A stretch of 64,000 nucleotides of DNA from Pseudomonas sp. RIT-PI-q (lineage in GTDB: Bacteria > Pseudomonadota > Gammaproteobacteria > Pseudomonadales > Pseudomonadaceae). The position numbers and the translations under genes were made by a program. The notes beneath the pieces are model-generated. The model was not told the origin of the DNA and made no database searches. It saw nothing but the letters and a program-made list of their open reading frames with translations. Every line of letters starts with the position of its first letter. Position 1 is the first letter of the stretch. Shown one piece after another: positions 8,350-17,672 of this stretch. Location of the stretch: assembly GCF_001297125.1 (NCBI RefSeq), contig NZ_LHPC01000028.1, positions 186,001 through 250,000 on the forward strand. Direction: 5' to 3'.

Positions 8350-8999
8350 ACCTGGTTGTTCCTGGTGGCTTCATCGACGATCTGCTGGAACCGGGCCAGG
8401 GTGATGCGAACCATCCCGCCGGGCGCCTGCTTCGAATGCCCGTACTCAAGAGGCACCGCATACGGTAGGTTATTCACAAGGTAGGCCGTCTCACCGATGC
8501 TCAATTGCTCGACCTGAAGCTTCAGCTTGGCGAGCGTGACATTGCCAGCTGGGTCGATCTGATCGATAACGCCATCAACTGGTGATCCGATAGAAAACTG
8601 CCAGTTCCCGCGAAAACGCCCGCCCACGTAGTCCTTGCCGGCGACCAGTCCGTTCACGTTGAAGTTCTGGTCGCGCTCAGTCTTGGTCAGGGGCTTGGCA
8701 TATTTCACGCTGCGCTTTAGCTTCCCCGCCTTAGTGAAGTTGCTCGGCGTCAGCGACTTGATCACGTTGCGCACTTCGACGTGCGCGTCATAGGCATCAG
8801 CCGCCGCGGTGTTAGCCTGGCGATGTGCAACGTTTGCCGCCCAGATATCGGGATTGCCCACCGGCGACATCCGAATGACGCTGCTCCCGATCTCAATCAC
8901 GATCTCTCGGAACGTAGCGTCGAGCCCGGCCTTGGCCTGCTCAGCAAACTGGCGAATATTCTCGGCGAAGCTGCCGTTGAGTCCCGAGTACTTGCTCAC
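8346..8999 (-). CDS. HK97 gp10/minor tail Z-like protein
   Basis: Start chosen at GTG 8999, where GTGA overlaps the upstream stop and GGTGAGG lies just ahead; the longer open frame to 9074 overlaps the connector gene. This gives 217 aa. The SPVGNPDIW segment and the final LPYAVPLEYGHSKQAPGGMV block are typical of HK97 gp10/lambda gpZ-type neck proteins. They act where head and tail join. Confidence 0.8.
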   Translation of the reverse strand: MSKYSGLNGSFAENIRQFAEQAKAGLDATFREIVIEIGSSVIRMSPVGNPDIWAANVAHRQANTAAADAYDAHVEVRNVIKSLTPSNFTKAGKLKRSVKYAKPLTKTERDQNFNVNGLVAGKDYVGGRFRGNWQFSIGSPVDGVIDQIDPAGNVTLAKLKLQVEQLSIGETAYLVNNLPYAVPLEYGHSKQAPGGMVRITLARFQQIVDEATRNNQV

Positions 9000-9364
9000 G
9001 ACCTCACCTGCAGCTCGTACAGAATCGGCGTGCCGGCCGGGTTGATCTCTTTCAACGGTGGGACGATTGACCATATGCGGCCTTGGACGACCACTTTGTT
9101 GAGTAGGTCAGGCGCCCACGCAAGCCCCTGCGCGGCGATCTTGAGTTTCTTGTCGCCCTGCTTGATGAGGCTGTTGTTCTGGAATTCTTGGCCGGTGAAG
9201 TCGAGCAGGATGCCTTGGGCGGTCTGCTCGGTGATGGTGTCGGGCGGCGCGCTCCCGATATCCGGGTCGTACTCGCCGACAGTTGTCGCACGAATGGTCA
9301 CGGGCTGGCCGAACTCTGTGATCATATCCAGAGCCATCTCGGCCATTTCGTCGTAGAAGGCCAT
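8996..9364 (-). CDS. Head closure / head-tail joining protein
   Basis: 122 aa, mostly beta. Its place between the adaptor and the gp10-like gene, and its size, fit the stopper or head-closure class (SPP1 gp16/lambda FII-type). The segment GQEFQNNSLIKQGDKKLKIA is a typical beta-barrel core for such proteins. The exact family could not be confirmed by eye. Confidence 0.65.
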   Translation of the reverse strand: MAFYDEMAEMALDMITEFGQPVTIRATTVGEYDPDIGSAPPDTITEQTAQGILLDFTGQEFQNNSLIKQGDKKLKIAAQGLAWAPDLLNKVVVQGRIWSIVPPLKEINPAGTPILYELQVRS

Positions 9365-9382
9365 GGTGGCTCCAGATGTGAA

Positions 9383-9406
9383 AAGCCCAGCGCGATGGCT
9401 GGGCTT
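9383..9406 (-). terminator. Hairpin between connector genes
   Basis: AAGCCCAGC at 9383-9391 pairs perfectly with GCTGGGCTT at 9398-9406. On the minus strand it is followed by TT and purines, so termination would be partial. It lies between the 62-aa gene and the head-closure gene. Confidence 0.55.
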
Positions 9407-9411
9407 AATGC

Positions 9412-9600
9412 TTAACGGAAGTGTTGGATTCTGCGTCTCAGCATTTCGTTTGCGTATTCCTCTGCCCTTTCCGCAATACCCTTTGGTTCGGCAGTTTTAT
9501 GATCGTTAGCTACTCGGCCTGAAATATACGCTGCCGCATACATGTCCCATGCGGCCCGGTTTTCTTTGGCGCGCTCGTCCAACTCTGCTTGATGATCCAT
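9412..9600 (-). CDS. Hypothetical helical protein, 62 aa
   Basis: Starts behind AAAAAGGAG. It is a charged, all-helical small protein with no cysteines or membrane segment. It is bracketed by a hairpin downstream and lies between the adaptor and head-closure genes. No family recognised. Confidence 0.55.
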   Translation of the reverse strand: MDHQAELDERAKENRAAWDMYAAAYISGRVANDHKTAEPKGIAERAEEYANEMLRRRIQHFR

Positions 9601-9635
9601 CTGAAACTCCTTTTTGGTAGACCATCAAACTATCA

Positions 9636-10139
9636 CTACGCTCGCACCGCGAACAACCCGCGCCGCTGGAGGTAGTCGGCGAATTGCGTTGCACTCGGAC
9701 GATCCGGCGCCGCCGGCAACAGTCGGCCGCTGGTGTTGGGAATCGACGCGTACTCGCGAGTTACTGCACCCTCAACTCGGTCCAAGGTGATCGCGCCCTT
9801 GCGTTGGTCGATCGGGTCGATATCGTCAGTGTGGATCTCGGCAGCCAAGGCCATCTGGCCGTACTGGATGCGCGCTGGCAGGTAGTTGTCAGGCTTGATC
9901 TGCTGGTCCAGTTCAACACCGCGTCGCGGCCAAGCTAAAGCCTGATCGCTATCCGTCTTGCGCCCCTTCCATGTCTTGCCATCCATCGCCAAGGCGGCCC
10001 GGCGAAGCAATGCTTCCTGCGCAGGCTCGCCCGCAGGGATGGTCACGCCGAACTTGCCGGCGTACATGACTAGATCCTCGGCGCTCGCGTAGCTTTCGGC
10101 GTCTGGCTTGCCTGAGCCGTCCTCGATGATGAGTGTCAT
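9636..10139 (-). CDS. Head-tail adaptor, DnaT-like family
   Basis: 167 aa starting MTLIIEDGSG. The segments ESYASAEDLVMYA, MDGKTWKGRKTDSDQALAWP and an RR motif fit the phage DnaT-like/Ad1 adaptor family that docks on the portal. Its place after the capsid gene supports this. The name DnaT comes only from distant similarity; a replication role is unlikely here. Confidence 0.75.
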   Translation of the reverse strand: MTLIIEDGSGKPDAESYASAEDLVMYAGKFGVTIPAGEPAQEALLRRAALAMDGKTWKGRKTDSDQALAWPRRGVELDQQIKPDNYLPARIQYGQMALAAEIHTDDIDPIDQRKGAITLDRVEGAVTREYASIPNTSGRLLPAAPDRPSATQFADYLQRRGLFAVRA

Positions 10140-10199
10140 GGATCAACTCGCTGGATTGAATGGAATGATTGGCCGCCGGCTTACCGACAGCCAGCAGTA

Positions 10200-10772
10200 T
10201 TACGCCTCGGGCAGATCAGCGACGAGTTTTTCCAAGGATTCTTTCGAGGCGTTGGCACGGTAGGTTACTTGGGCAGAATCAAGCCGAGCTTTCAGGCCTT
10301 CAATTTCCTTGCCATCGCCCACCTTCAGCGCCTCGAGCTCACTGCGCAGATTATCGTTTTCCACTGCAAGCGCATTGCGCCTGTCAGCCAGTTCATCCAC
10401 CTCAGTACGAATGTGCTCGAGCGCATCGTAGAGGCGGATTGCGAGCTCACCAGCTTCCGGCTTTTCGATTTCGCCAGCTTCCAAGCCAACAATGACCGCA
10501 CGCACCATGTCGCTTTCGACCTGCAGCTTGCCGATCAGCGCTTGCAGCTCGGTCGCGTTATCGGCCGCGCCCACAACTAGCGCCTGGCGCGACTCCACCT
10601 CTATCAGCGTCACTTCAGCACCGACATGCTCGTAGGCTTCAACAACGTTCGGCCACTCGCCAACGACAACCACTTCGGTCACGCCCGCTTCCGGCCGCTC
10701 GAAGTGTTCTGGGTTGCGATATCGTTTTTCCGGATCGAAACCAGACATTTGAGTGGAATAAATGAGTTCCAT
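10200..10772 (-). CDS. Hypothetical head-region protein with coiled coil
   Basis: The ATG at 10772 is preferred over an upstream TTG because GGAG lies just ahead of it. The 190-aa product has an N-terminal FERPEAGVTEVVVVGEWPNV beta segment, a helical middle and a long C-terminal coiled coil (about 110-180). It follows the capsid gene, a place used by head-fibre, decoration or Rho-like N-terminal proteins in related phages. Function not settled. Confidence 0.6.
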   Translation of the reverse strand: MELIYSTQMSGFDPEKRYRNPEHFERPEAGVTEVVVVGEWPNVVEAYEHVGAEVTLIEVESRQALVVGAADNATELQALIGKLQVESDMVRAVIVGLEAGEIEKPEAGELAIRLYDALEHIRTEVDELADRRNALAVENDNLRSELEALKVGDGKEIEGLKARLDSAQVTYRANASKESLEKLVADLPEA

Positions 10773-10821
10773 GAATATCTCCAAGGCGGCCTGTGAAGGC
10801 CGCTCGCAACGAGTGAGCCGA

Positions 10822-11769
10822 TTAAGGTGCGGACAGATCGATCAGTACGCCGGCCGTGACCTTGTCGCTGTTCGCGTACTTGGTCCAGTTGGCACCGGCG
10901 CCGATGGCCGCCAAGTTCGGGTTGATACCGCCAGTGGAGTCTTTCCAGCTGTAGCCGAGAAGATCCATGTTGAAGGTGCCTTCGGCGCGGAAGCCCATCG
11001 CCAAGTTTTCTTGGGTGTCGATGTTGTAGGAGCGGAAGCCCGGGGCCTGCGACTCTGTGATCTTCACCGCGCCAGCTTGCAACCCGAAGATGGTTTCGGG
11101 CGGGATGGTGTCAGAGACCAGAACCGGCTTGCCCATCGTGCCCGGCTGACCACCGTAGATGACCACGCCTGCTTCTTCGTAAACCTTCTCGGTAATGGCC
11201 TGATCTACCATGTCGAAGTAAGTCGCCGAGTCCATGGTCCAGAGCGCAATGCGACCGAAGCGGTCACCAAATTTACGCATGCCCTTGGTCAACGCCTTCT
11301 TGCCGTCGGTAGCAAAGCTCGCCTGCGCAACCATGTTGGCGTTTGCACCGATGGAAGCTTTGAGGGCTGCCATCGCGTACTGGATGTAACCCTCGAGTAC
11401 CGCATCGGCGTAGTCCTGGCCGACCAGTTCAGAGAACTCTTCCGGCGAGCGTGCGCGGCGCTTGAACGCCTCTTCGGTGGTTTCGTAAGGGCCGTATTTG
11501 AACGGCACCTTCACGCCAACCATCTCGCCGGAGCCAATCTTCTGGCCGGCAACGGTCGCAACCGAGTTCACATCACGATGCGCGATCGCGCCACCGAGTT
11601 TGTAAAAGGCACGCTTGCGCAGGTCGCCTTCGATCAGCTCGTTGTCGAGGATGATGGCGCCGTTGGAAGAACCGTTGAAGATGTCCATTACATCCTGAAT
11701 TCGCTCCAGGTAGGCGGTTTGGGCAAGATCGTTGTAGACGATCATGTCCGAGGTAACAGTTGTCGACAT
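10822..11769 (-). CDS. Major capsid protein
   Basis: 315 aa with ACGGAG upstream of the ATG. Its position after a scaffold-like gene, its length, and sequence blocks such as VVIYGGQPGTMGKPVLVSDT and LGYSWKDSTGGINPN fit the HK97-fold major coat family found with DUF4055 portals. There is no N-terminal delta domain, consistent with a separate scaffold. It should form the icosahedral shell. Confidence 0.87.
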   Translation of the reverse strand: MSTTVTSDMIVYNDLAQTAYLERIQDVMDIFNGSSNGAIILDNELIEGDLRKRAFYKLGGAIAHRDVNSVATVAGQKIGSGEMVGVKVPFKYGPYETTEEAFKRRARSPEEFSELVGQDYADAVLEGYIQYAMAALKASIGANANMVAQASFATDGKKALTKGMRKFGDRFGRIALWTMDSATYFDMVDQAITEKVYEEAGVVIYGGQPGTMGKPVLVSDTIPPETIFGLQAGAVKITESQAPGFRSYNIDTQENLAMGFRAEGTFNMDLLGYSWKDSTGGINPNLAAIGAGANWTKYANSDKVTAGVLIDLSAP

Positions 11770-11780
11770 GGGTAACTCCG

Positions 11781-12500
11781 TTATTTAGGCAATTTGAGGT
11801 ATGCGCTCTGGCCATTGGCGGTGATGAACTCACGCTTGGCGACAGAGGTCATTTCGGAACGTTTGAGTGCGGCCCAGCCGCCTTTTCCAGCACCGTTGGC
11901 CCCGCCACCAGATGCCTTACTACCCGCGATCAGCGGCGCGAAGGCCGTGTCGTTGGCGAATTCTGCTTTGAGCTCATCAAGCGTTGATGCCGAGAGCTTG
12001 CCGGCTTGGTCGAGCACGACCACAACGGGCTTGCCGTCGCGTTGCTCGACACTCAAGCGGCGTTCGATATGCGGCAACAGAGCCTTGGCGCTGCCTGTGA
12101 TCGCCAAGGCCGACGCGATATCAGTAGCGGTACGACCAACAGTCAAATCTCGGATCTGAGTGCTCAGCGCGCCTCTCTCTTGTTCCAGCGTGCCGTTCAG
12201 CTCAGCTTCGCGGCGGTTGTACTTTTCTAACCAGGACTTCTCGAGCTCTTCGACATTGCCCGATTTGCGGGCAGCTTCTTCGCGCTCCAGCCGAGCCTGA
12301 TCTTCGGCATCCTTACGGGCTTTATCTGCGGCTTTTTTCTCGCCGAGCAGCTCTTCAACCTTCGACTTCAGGCCGGAGACGTCTTCATGCTGCGGCAGGC
12401 CTTCAATACCGAGGACAAACTTGCCTTCCTTCTCGGTGTAGAGGGTTTTGACGGAGTCATCGAGACCGTCCAGAGTGTCCAGCTGATATTTCAAACCCAT
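11781..12500 (-). CDS. Scaffold protein (GP20-like)
   Basis: 239 aa. The N-terminus is short and structured. A highly charged coiled coil covers about residues 40-110, then comes a Gly/Ala-rich linker and a basic tail. This make-up and the position just before the major capsid gene fit the phage minor structural GP20/scaffold family. It would shape the prohead and leave before DNA packaging. Confidence 0.8.
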   Translation of the reverse strand: MGLKYQLDTLDGLDDSVKTLYTEKEGKFVLGIEGLPQHEDVSGLKSKVEELLGEKKAADKARKDAEDQARLEREEAARKSGNVEELEKSWLEKYNRREAELNGTLEQERGALSTQIRDLTVGRTATDIASALAITGSAKALLPHIERRLSVEQRDGKPVVVVLDQAGKLSASTLDELKAEFANDTAFAPLIAGSKASGGGANGAGKGGWAALKRSEMTSVAKREFITANGQSAYLKLPK

Positions 12501-12549
12501 TTGCTTGTCTCCCAGAGACGATTTGCAGGCCCAGCCCGCAGATATGAAA

Positions 12550-12570
12550 AAGCCGGCTCATGGCCGGCTT
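12550..12570 (-). terminator. Terminator before scaffold gene
   Basis: AAGCCGGC (12550-12557) pairs with GCCGGCTT (12563-12570) over a five-base loop. On the minus strand it is followed by TTTTCAT. It lies between the gp49-like and scaffold genes. Confidence 0.6.
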
Positions 12571-12587
12571 GGTGATTCGCTGCTCGT

Positions 12588-12956
12588 TTACTTTGCTTCG
12601 TGCAATTGCTGCTTGAGCGCGTAACCCATAAGCGGCCAGACCTTTTGCACTGCATTGTCTCGGGCGATCTTGCGGCCGATCTCGGCGTCGAAGTTCTCCG
12701 GGCTGGCGCACGCGCTCTCGCCGGTAACGGTGAAGCCGTTGCGCAGCACCAGGACGCAGAAGGTCAGCAACGCCAATTCGCCGTGCGCGCCGGTCAGTCG
12801 AGTCAACTCATCCTGTGCATGGAAGGCTGCCTGCACACCATCAGCGGCAGTGAAGAAGTACTCTCCGACGATGTTGGCTTTCAGGTCTGCCGGGGTGATG
12901 CGTGGCGCGGTCAGGCCCTTGTCTCGGATCTCTTGCTCGATCGCTTGGTCGTTCAT
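12588..12956 (-). CDS. N4 gp49 / Sf6 gene 66-like protein
   Basis: ATG at 12956 with GGAGACATCC gives 122 aa; the frame is open upstream to 13007 without a ribosome site. The sequence (DLKANIVGEYFFTAADGV, LTFCVLVLRNGFTVTGESAC, final WPLMGYALKQQL) matches the N4 gp49/Sf6 gene 66 family. These small conserved phage proteins have no settled function and are often near head genes. Confidence 0.82.
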   Translation of the reverse strand: MNDQAIEQEIRDKGLTAPRITPADLKANIVGEYFFTAADGVQAAFHAQDELTRLTGAHGELALLTFCVLVLRNGFTVTGESACASPENFDAEIGRKIARDNAVQKVWPLMGYALKQQLHEAK

Positions 12957-12969
12957 GGATGTCTCCAGG

Positions 12970-14058
12970 TTATTTGATGCCTGCCCGCTCAAACGCCAAA
13001 GGCTCAAGAGCCTTCATCTGCACAAGGGTCAGAGGTGAAAAGTTGCGATCAAGCTGCAGCTCGGAGAACCGCTCGATGCTCAAGCCACCTTCGCGGAACA
13101 GCTTGGCGCGGACCGGCCCAATGGCCTTGTCTTGGAACGCCGCCGGTTGCAGCTTGAGCCAGTCGTAGTAGGAAAGATCAGCTCTCACCTGCTGGGCGCC
13201 GGCATCGCCGATGGATGCCCGCGTGGAGCCCTTGGCGAACAGCGCGCTGAAGCGGGTTACAGCCACCACCGTCGAACGACAATTTATGTGAATGGGCGGT
13301 CGCGGCCCCTTGGTCAGCTTGAAGCGCTGCTTGTCGAGCGTCCGGCACTGGCTGGTTGTCTTCGTGTCCAAGGTGGCGACCCACTCCACCTCCTCCACGA
13401 CGTCGGCGTTCTCCTTCAGCGTCTCCATCCGCGCCTGAGTGGCGACATGCTGCACTGCTGTTCGCACTACGGCGCCGGCGTTCCGGTTGGTCGTGGCCAA
13501 GATGCCGTCGTTGTACTGAAGCGCCTTGGTGCCTCGAATGTTCTTGATGATCTGGAAGTTGGTCTGACCTTCGAAGAAGCCTTGCCGAATCGCGCCAGTT
13601 AGGCGTTGTCGCTCGGTGCTGGTGAAGCCATCGATAAACGTTTCGAGCAACTTGCCGCCGTCTGCACCGCGCACGCTGAGCGGGTTGGTGAGGATGGCCG
13701 CTCTGATTGCGGTAGCGCCTGGCACAGCGGCGTCGAACGACACTCCAACCGGCGCAGCCCGCGTCAGGCTCGTCGCTTCAAACTGAGCTTCGTAGTTGGC
13801 AATGTCCACCAGGTCGAGAGTGAGCTTGTCGCTGTAGCGATCGAAGATGCCCAGCAACAGGCTATCGACCTCACTCAGCAGCCGCTCCATCCTGAGGATG
13901 TTGTAATCCGTGAGATCAGTCCGAGTGAGTCGCTCACGAATCGTGCGGTCAATCTCCTTGAGGAAAGGTCCGAACTTCTTGACCTCTCCAGACTTCAACT
14001 GCTCGAGGAAGACGGCGTGCCGGATCGTGGCATCAAGGATCGCTCTGTTTGCCGCCAT
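12970..14058 (-). CDS. Head morphogenesis protein, SPP1 gp7/Mu F type
   Basis: 362 aa. The C-terminal half carries the Mu gpF/SPP1 gp7 minor-head domain, including VEWVATLDTKTTSQCRTLDK and GPRPPIHINCRST. Conserved Cys and His residues there probably bind metal. It overlaps the portal 3' end by 26 nt, as expected for a protein that docks on the portal and enters the prohead. Confidence 0.88.
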   Translation of the reverse strand: MAANRAILDATIRHAVFLEQLKSGEVKKFGPFLKEIDRTIRERLTRTDLTDYNILRMERLLSEVDSLLLGIFDRYSDKLTLDLVDIANYEAQFEATSLTRAAPVGVSFDAAVPGATAIRAAILTNPLSVRGADGGKLLETFIDGFTSTERQRLTGAIRQGFFEGQTNFQIIKNIRGTKALQYNDGILATTNRNAGAVVRTAVQHVATQARMETLKENADVVEEVEWVATLDTKTTSQCRTLDKQRFKLTKGPRPPIHINCRSTVVAVTRFSALFAKGSTRASIGDAGAQQVRADLSYYDWLKLQPAAFQDKAIGPVRAKLFREGGLSIERFSELQLDRNFSPLTLVQMKALEPLAFERAGIK

Positions 14059-15493
14059 TTGGGATTACCTCGTCGTCATCCAGATCCATCACCGGATTCT
14101 CTGTTTCCAGTTCGTCTCGGATCTCGTCGTCTGTCTTTTCAGGATCGATAACACCCCGATCGCGCAGGTACTGCCAGAAATCAGCCGAAGGCAGCTTGCC
14201 ACCCTGCACGGCGTTGAACAGTGCCGAAAGGATCGTTGCGTCCAGGGTGATTTGGCTGAAGTCCTGATTGAGCTTGTAGAGCGTTTCGCCGGTAGCGTTC
14301 ACGAACTCAGCCATCCAGACCAGACACTGGCTGTAGGCCTCACTGACGTTGCTCACTACCAGCGAGAGGACGCTGTGTTCGGCGGCGCTGTCGTTGTCGG
14401 CCTGGGTCGCCGTCTTCACCGCGCTGCCGCGCTCAATAAGCCGGGCACCGAGTGACACCATGTCCTCTTTCTTGGCGTCCATAGCCTCTTTCACCAGCGT
14501 GTTCGGCTCAGGCTGAGCGAAACCGCACGACCCATTGGCCGGCAGTGTCAGTGGCGCACGCGAGCCTACGTATATGCCGTTCGCTTCAAGGTGATCACGC
14601 CACGCTTCGTCGAGCCCGGAAATCCAGAACTGAGGCTGACCCGAGAACCACACCGAATCTTCGTAGTCCGCGCTGTTGCAGTAATGGCCGATGTTAAGCA
14701 CTGCCATGTCGTACAACGGCGAATCGTCAATGCTGGCGTCGTTATTCTCACTGCCGAGGAACTGGAACGGGATTACCTTCCATGGAAGGCCGAGGCCATT
14801 CAATGGAGTGAAAGGAGCAATGATCAACTCAGCACTGCTACTGCTCTCCTCCCATACTTCCTGCGTGTAGATACCTGAGTCGTCAAGGCGAAGCACTCGA
14901 AATTGCACGACCTTTTCACTGCCGAAACCGTCGTCGGTTTCTTTGTCGGCTTCTTCGCGCAAGACGACCAGGCTCAACAGGTGTTGGCCGCCAACCTGGC
15001 GCGTCTTCCAATTCCTGATAGCCTCAGCGGGATAGCTAGCAACACTGGCCCGAGCCCGACCAGCTTGTTCGTCAGCCTTGCTCACTGTTCCGGCTTTGAC
15101 AGCAGCGTAATCCACCAGCAGGCCGTGGCGGCCGACCTCGAGCAGATGCCCGATGACCGACTGCGACTGTTGATAGACGCTTACGCCCTGCCCGTCGACG
15201 TCCTTCGACACGTATTCGAGTGCACCGGGGACAGTCAGTGTTGGCCATGTGCGGAACACCGCTCCCACCAGACTGTGTTTCGTCCGACCCGTTGCGTTGT
15301 AGAACACAGCGCGCTGTTTGTAGGACTTGTATCGATCCTGGTTTTCTTTGCTGGTGTCATGCGCATTTGGCTTCGGCAGATAAACATCGCCACGGATCTT
15401 TACGGTTTCAGAGCCCTTGCACACGTCGCGCACCAGCCGCCAACGGGACTGTGCCGCGTCGTACTCCGGGCGGGTGTAGGTGACGTCTGCCAT
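14033..15493 (-). CDS. Portal protein, DUF4055 family
   Basis: 486 aa. The N-terminal YKQRAVFYNATGRTKHSLVG, FRTWPTLTVP and EVGRHGLLVDY blocks are typical of DUF4055 portal proteins. An acidic tail follows. It sits directly between the large terminase (one-base overlap at 15493) and the head morphogenesis gene. It forms the dodecameric DNA channel at one capsid vertex. Confidence 0.9.
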   Translation of the reverse strand: MADVTYTRPEYDAAQSRWRLVRDVCKGSETVKIRGDVYLPKPNAHDTSKENQDRYKSYKQRAVFYNATGRTKHSLVGAVFRTWPTLTVPGALEYVSKDVDGQGVSVYQQSQSVIGHLLEVGRHGLLVDYAAVKAGTVSKADEQAGRARASVASYPAEAIRNWKTRQVGGQHLLSLVVLREEADKETDDGFGSEKVVQFRVLRLDDSGIYTQEVWEESSSSAELIIAPFTPLNGLGLPWKVIPFQFLGSENNDASIDDSPLYDMAVLNIGHYCNSADYEDSVWFSGQPQFWISGLDEAWRDHLEANGIYVGSRAPLTLPANGSCGFAQPEPNTLVKEAMDAKKEDMVSLGARLIERGSAVKTATQADNDSAAEHSVLSLVVSNVSEAYSQCLVWMAEFVNATGETLYKLNQDFSQITLDATILSALFNAVQGGKLPSADFWQYLRDRGVIDPEKTDDEIRDELETENPVMDLDDDEVIPNGGKQSDP

Positions 15494-16980
15494 TAGCGTG
15501 CGAATCCCATTTTGATTGATTTGACCGGCTTCCTTGCGCTTTTGGCGACAGCGAAGTATCGGAATCCGTCAGACCCGTGAGAGGTCCAGTCGTGAAGCGG
15601 CTTGTCTTTCCAGCAACCGCGCTTGTCGTCCCACTCCTTGCGATAGTTCTCGATGCAGTTGATGCCCTGCTCACATTTCGACTCATCGAATACGCAAAGC
15701 GGGAGGATTTCCCGGACCTGCTCGATGCCGTCGTTGATGCCGATCTTCGGGACCACCTGGAACGTCATGCTGTATTTCTGACCGTCGATGTCGTAACCCT
15801 CTCGGGCCAGCTCGCGGCGAGTCTTGGCGTCGCTGCCGAACTCGCGGTTGTCGATGTCGTGCGGCCCCCAGTGTTCGGAATAGGTGTAACCCTTGTCCTT
15901 GAGCACCTTCATGTAATGCCGCAGGCCTTCGCCCGAGTTCTCGTAGTAATCGATGACGTGGTATTCGGTGCCGACCTGCCGCACGAACCAGATGGCCGTG
16001 GAGTCGCTGACGCCGATATCCCAGAAGGTCATCACTGGCAGATGGCTGTTGTTCGGTATCGCCCCGATGCGCTGTTGGGCATAGAGCTTGGTCAGTTGCT
16101 GCGCGTAGTAGGCGCCCTCAACCGACTGCTGGAAGGCTTCGACAGGGATCGACGGGTATTCCCGCTTCATGTCGTCGCCGAGCGTCTTTTCCTTGGCCGC
16201 GTACCAAGCGCGTTGACCGTCGTTCGTGACTATCCCGTGCTTGGCGTGCAGTTCGTTGAAGTAGTCGGTCAGGCGCTGCGCGATGAACACGTCAGTCGGG
16301 TCAAGCCAGTAGGCCTTGTTCTTCCACCAACTGAAGAAGAAGAACTTCCAGTCCAGTAGGCCCATGGGCACACCAGCAAGCTGTTGCCGCTCAGCGCTCT
16401 GCGAGTATTCGAAGAAGTAGCCGGCGCGGCCTTCCGCTGTTGACTCAATCGTGACGAAGCAGTCGGTGGCCACAGCCTCAAAGGCGCCGGTGACAATCTC
16501 GCGTGCCTTGTGTGGAAACTTGGCGCAGATCTTCCCGAACTCAGAGACGTGTAGGTAGCGCAGCGTCCCGCCTCGAAATGAGGTGGAAACGTAGAGCGAA
16601 CCGCCCTTGCTGAACACCAGCTCACCTGCAGCATCGTTACTCGCTGGGTTGGCGGCGCGAATCTCGGCAGGCAGGTTGTCATAGGCGTACTTCACCTTCT
16701 CCCGGAACAGGCGCTTGGCGTCGTTCAGGGTGTGAGCGATCAGTGCACACTTGGCTGACTCGAACAGAGCTGCGTCCAACTGGATGATGCAGCACTCAGT
16801 CGTAAAGCCAAGCTGCCGAGCCTTCAGGATGATGTTGCGGGTGTGCATCCCGTCGAAGTACTCGATCTGCTCGTCCGTCATCCGAAAGCGGACCTTCTTG
16901 CCCTGCTTGTCCGTGATGAAGTAGAGGTTGTTCAGGCGCCATCTCTTATTCCGGAGCAGCTTCAAGTGCTCGGGCTTCAT
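15493..16980 (-). CDS. Terminase large subunit
   Basis: 495 aa. The ATPase domain has an atypical Walker A, KARQLGFTT (53-61), a form common in phage terminases, and a Walker B-like FVTIESTAEG. The C-terminal nuclease domain begins with TFWDIGVSDSTAIWF, whose Asp is a metal ligand in RNase H-type terminase nucleases. It starts one base after the small subunit stop. It should drive ATP-dependent packaging and cut concatemers. Confidence 0.92.
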   Translation of the reverse strand: MKPEHLKLLRNKRWRLNNLYFITDKQGKKVRFRMTDEQIEYFDGMHTRNIILKARQLGFTTECCIIQLDAALFESAKCALIAHTLNDAKRLFREKVKYAYDNLPAEIRAANPASNDAAGELVFSKGGSLYVSTSFRGGTLRYLHVSEFGKICAKFPHKAREIVTGAFEAVATDCFVTIESTAEGRAGYFFEYSQSAERQQLAGVPMGLLDWKFFFFSWWKNKAYWLDPTDVFIAQRLTDYFNELHAKHGIVTNDGQRAWYAAKEKTLGDDMKREYPSIPVEAFQQSVEGAYYAQQLTKLYAQQRIGAIPNNSHLPVMTFWDIGVSDSTAIWFVRQVGTEYHVIDYYENSGEGLRHYMKVLKDKGYTYSEHWGPHDIDNREFGSDAKTRRELAREGYDIDGQKYSMTFQVVPKIGINDGIEQVREILPLCVFDESKCEQGINCIENYRKEWDDKRGCWKDKPLHDWTSHGSDGFRYFAVAKSARKPVKSIKMGFAR

Positions 16981-16981
16981 G

Positions 16982-17599
16982 TCAGGCTTCCTTCGATAGA
17001 TCGTCCATCAGTTTCGATAGCTCGTCGGCGTCGTTGCCACCAGTCTTGGTGTCGAGGTCGTAGGCTTGTCGCTCCAGGGCAACCAGCGTCTTCAGCGTTT
17101 CCGCCAGTTCTTTCATGGTCTTGGTTCGCGACGGCAGTGCGCCCATCTTATTGGCCAGAGCCAGCATGTCGGACATCGCATCGGCATCGTCGCCGCCACC
17201 ATCCTTGAGCTGAGCAATCAACTCCTTGATAGTGCCCTGCTCTTCGGTCAGCGACTCCAGCTCATCCAGCAGAAGGTTTGTCAGTCTGCGAGAGCGACCA
17301 ATGTCTGTACGGTGGGCCATCCTGATGTCAGCAATGACCTCAGCATTCGCTTCCACGATTCCACGTTCGGTTGCCAGCGTTTCCGTGGAAACCTTTGTGG
17401 AAACCTCTCGCTTGGAAACTAGTGAATCCGCTTTCGCCTTGATCTTGGCGTTCAGGTCGCGATCCCAGCCTTCAGCCTTCGACCGCTTGTTGATTGCTGT
17501 GTGAGACACGCCACACGCTGAGGCGATCTCTCGAACCGAGAGCAGACCAGCCCGGAAGAGCTGTTCTATGCGCTCCCAGTCGGGTTGCTTGGTTGTCAT
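16982..17599 (-). CDS. Terminase small subunit
   Basis: 205 aa. The N-terminal DNA-binding helix-turn-helix spans about 18-42 (LLSVREIASACGVSHTAINK). A central coiled coil suitable for ring oligomerisation and an acidic C-terminus follow. It is the first gene of the packaging-structural block, directly ahead of the large subunit. Role: recognises the pac or cos region and starts packaging. Confidence 0.87.
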   Translation of the reverse strand: MTTKQPDWERIEQLFRAGLLSVREIASACGVSHTAINKRSKAEGWDRDLNAKIKAKADSLVSKREVSTKVSTETLATERGIVEANAEVIADIRMAHRTDIGRSRRLTNLLLDELESLTEEQGTIKELIAQLKDGGGDDADAMSDMLALANKMGALPSRTKTMKELAETLKTLVALERQAYDLDTKTGGNDADELSKLMDDLSKEA

Positions 17600-17672
17600 G
17601 GGATCGCTCTGATACTTGAATTAGTGGGCAGTTGCCGGTATTGCTGGGACATACCTACTCGGAGATTCATGG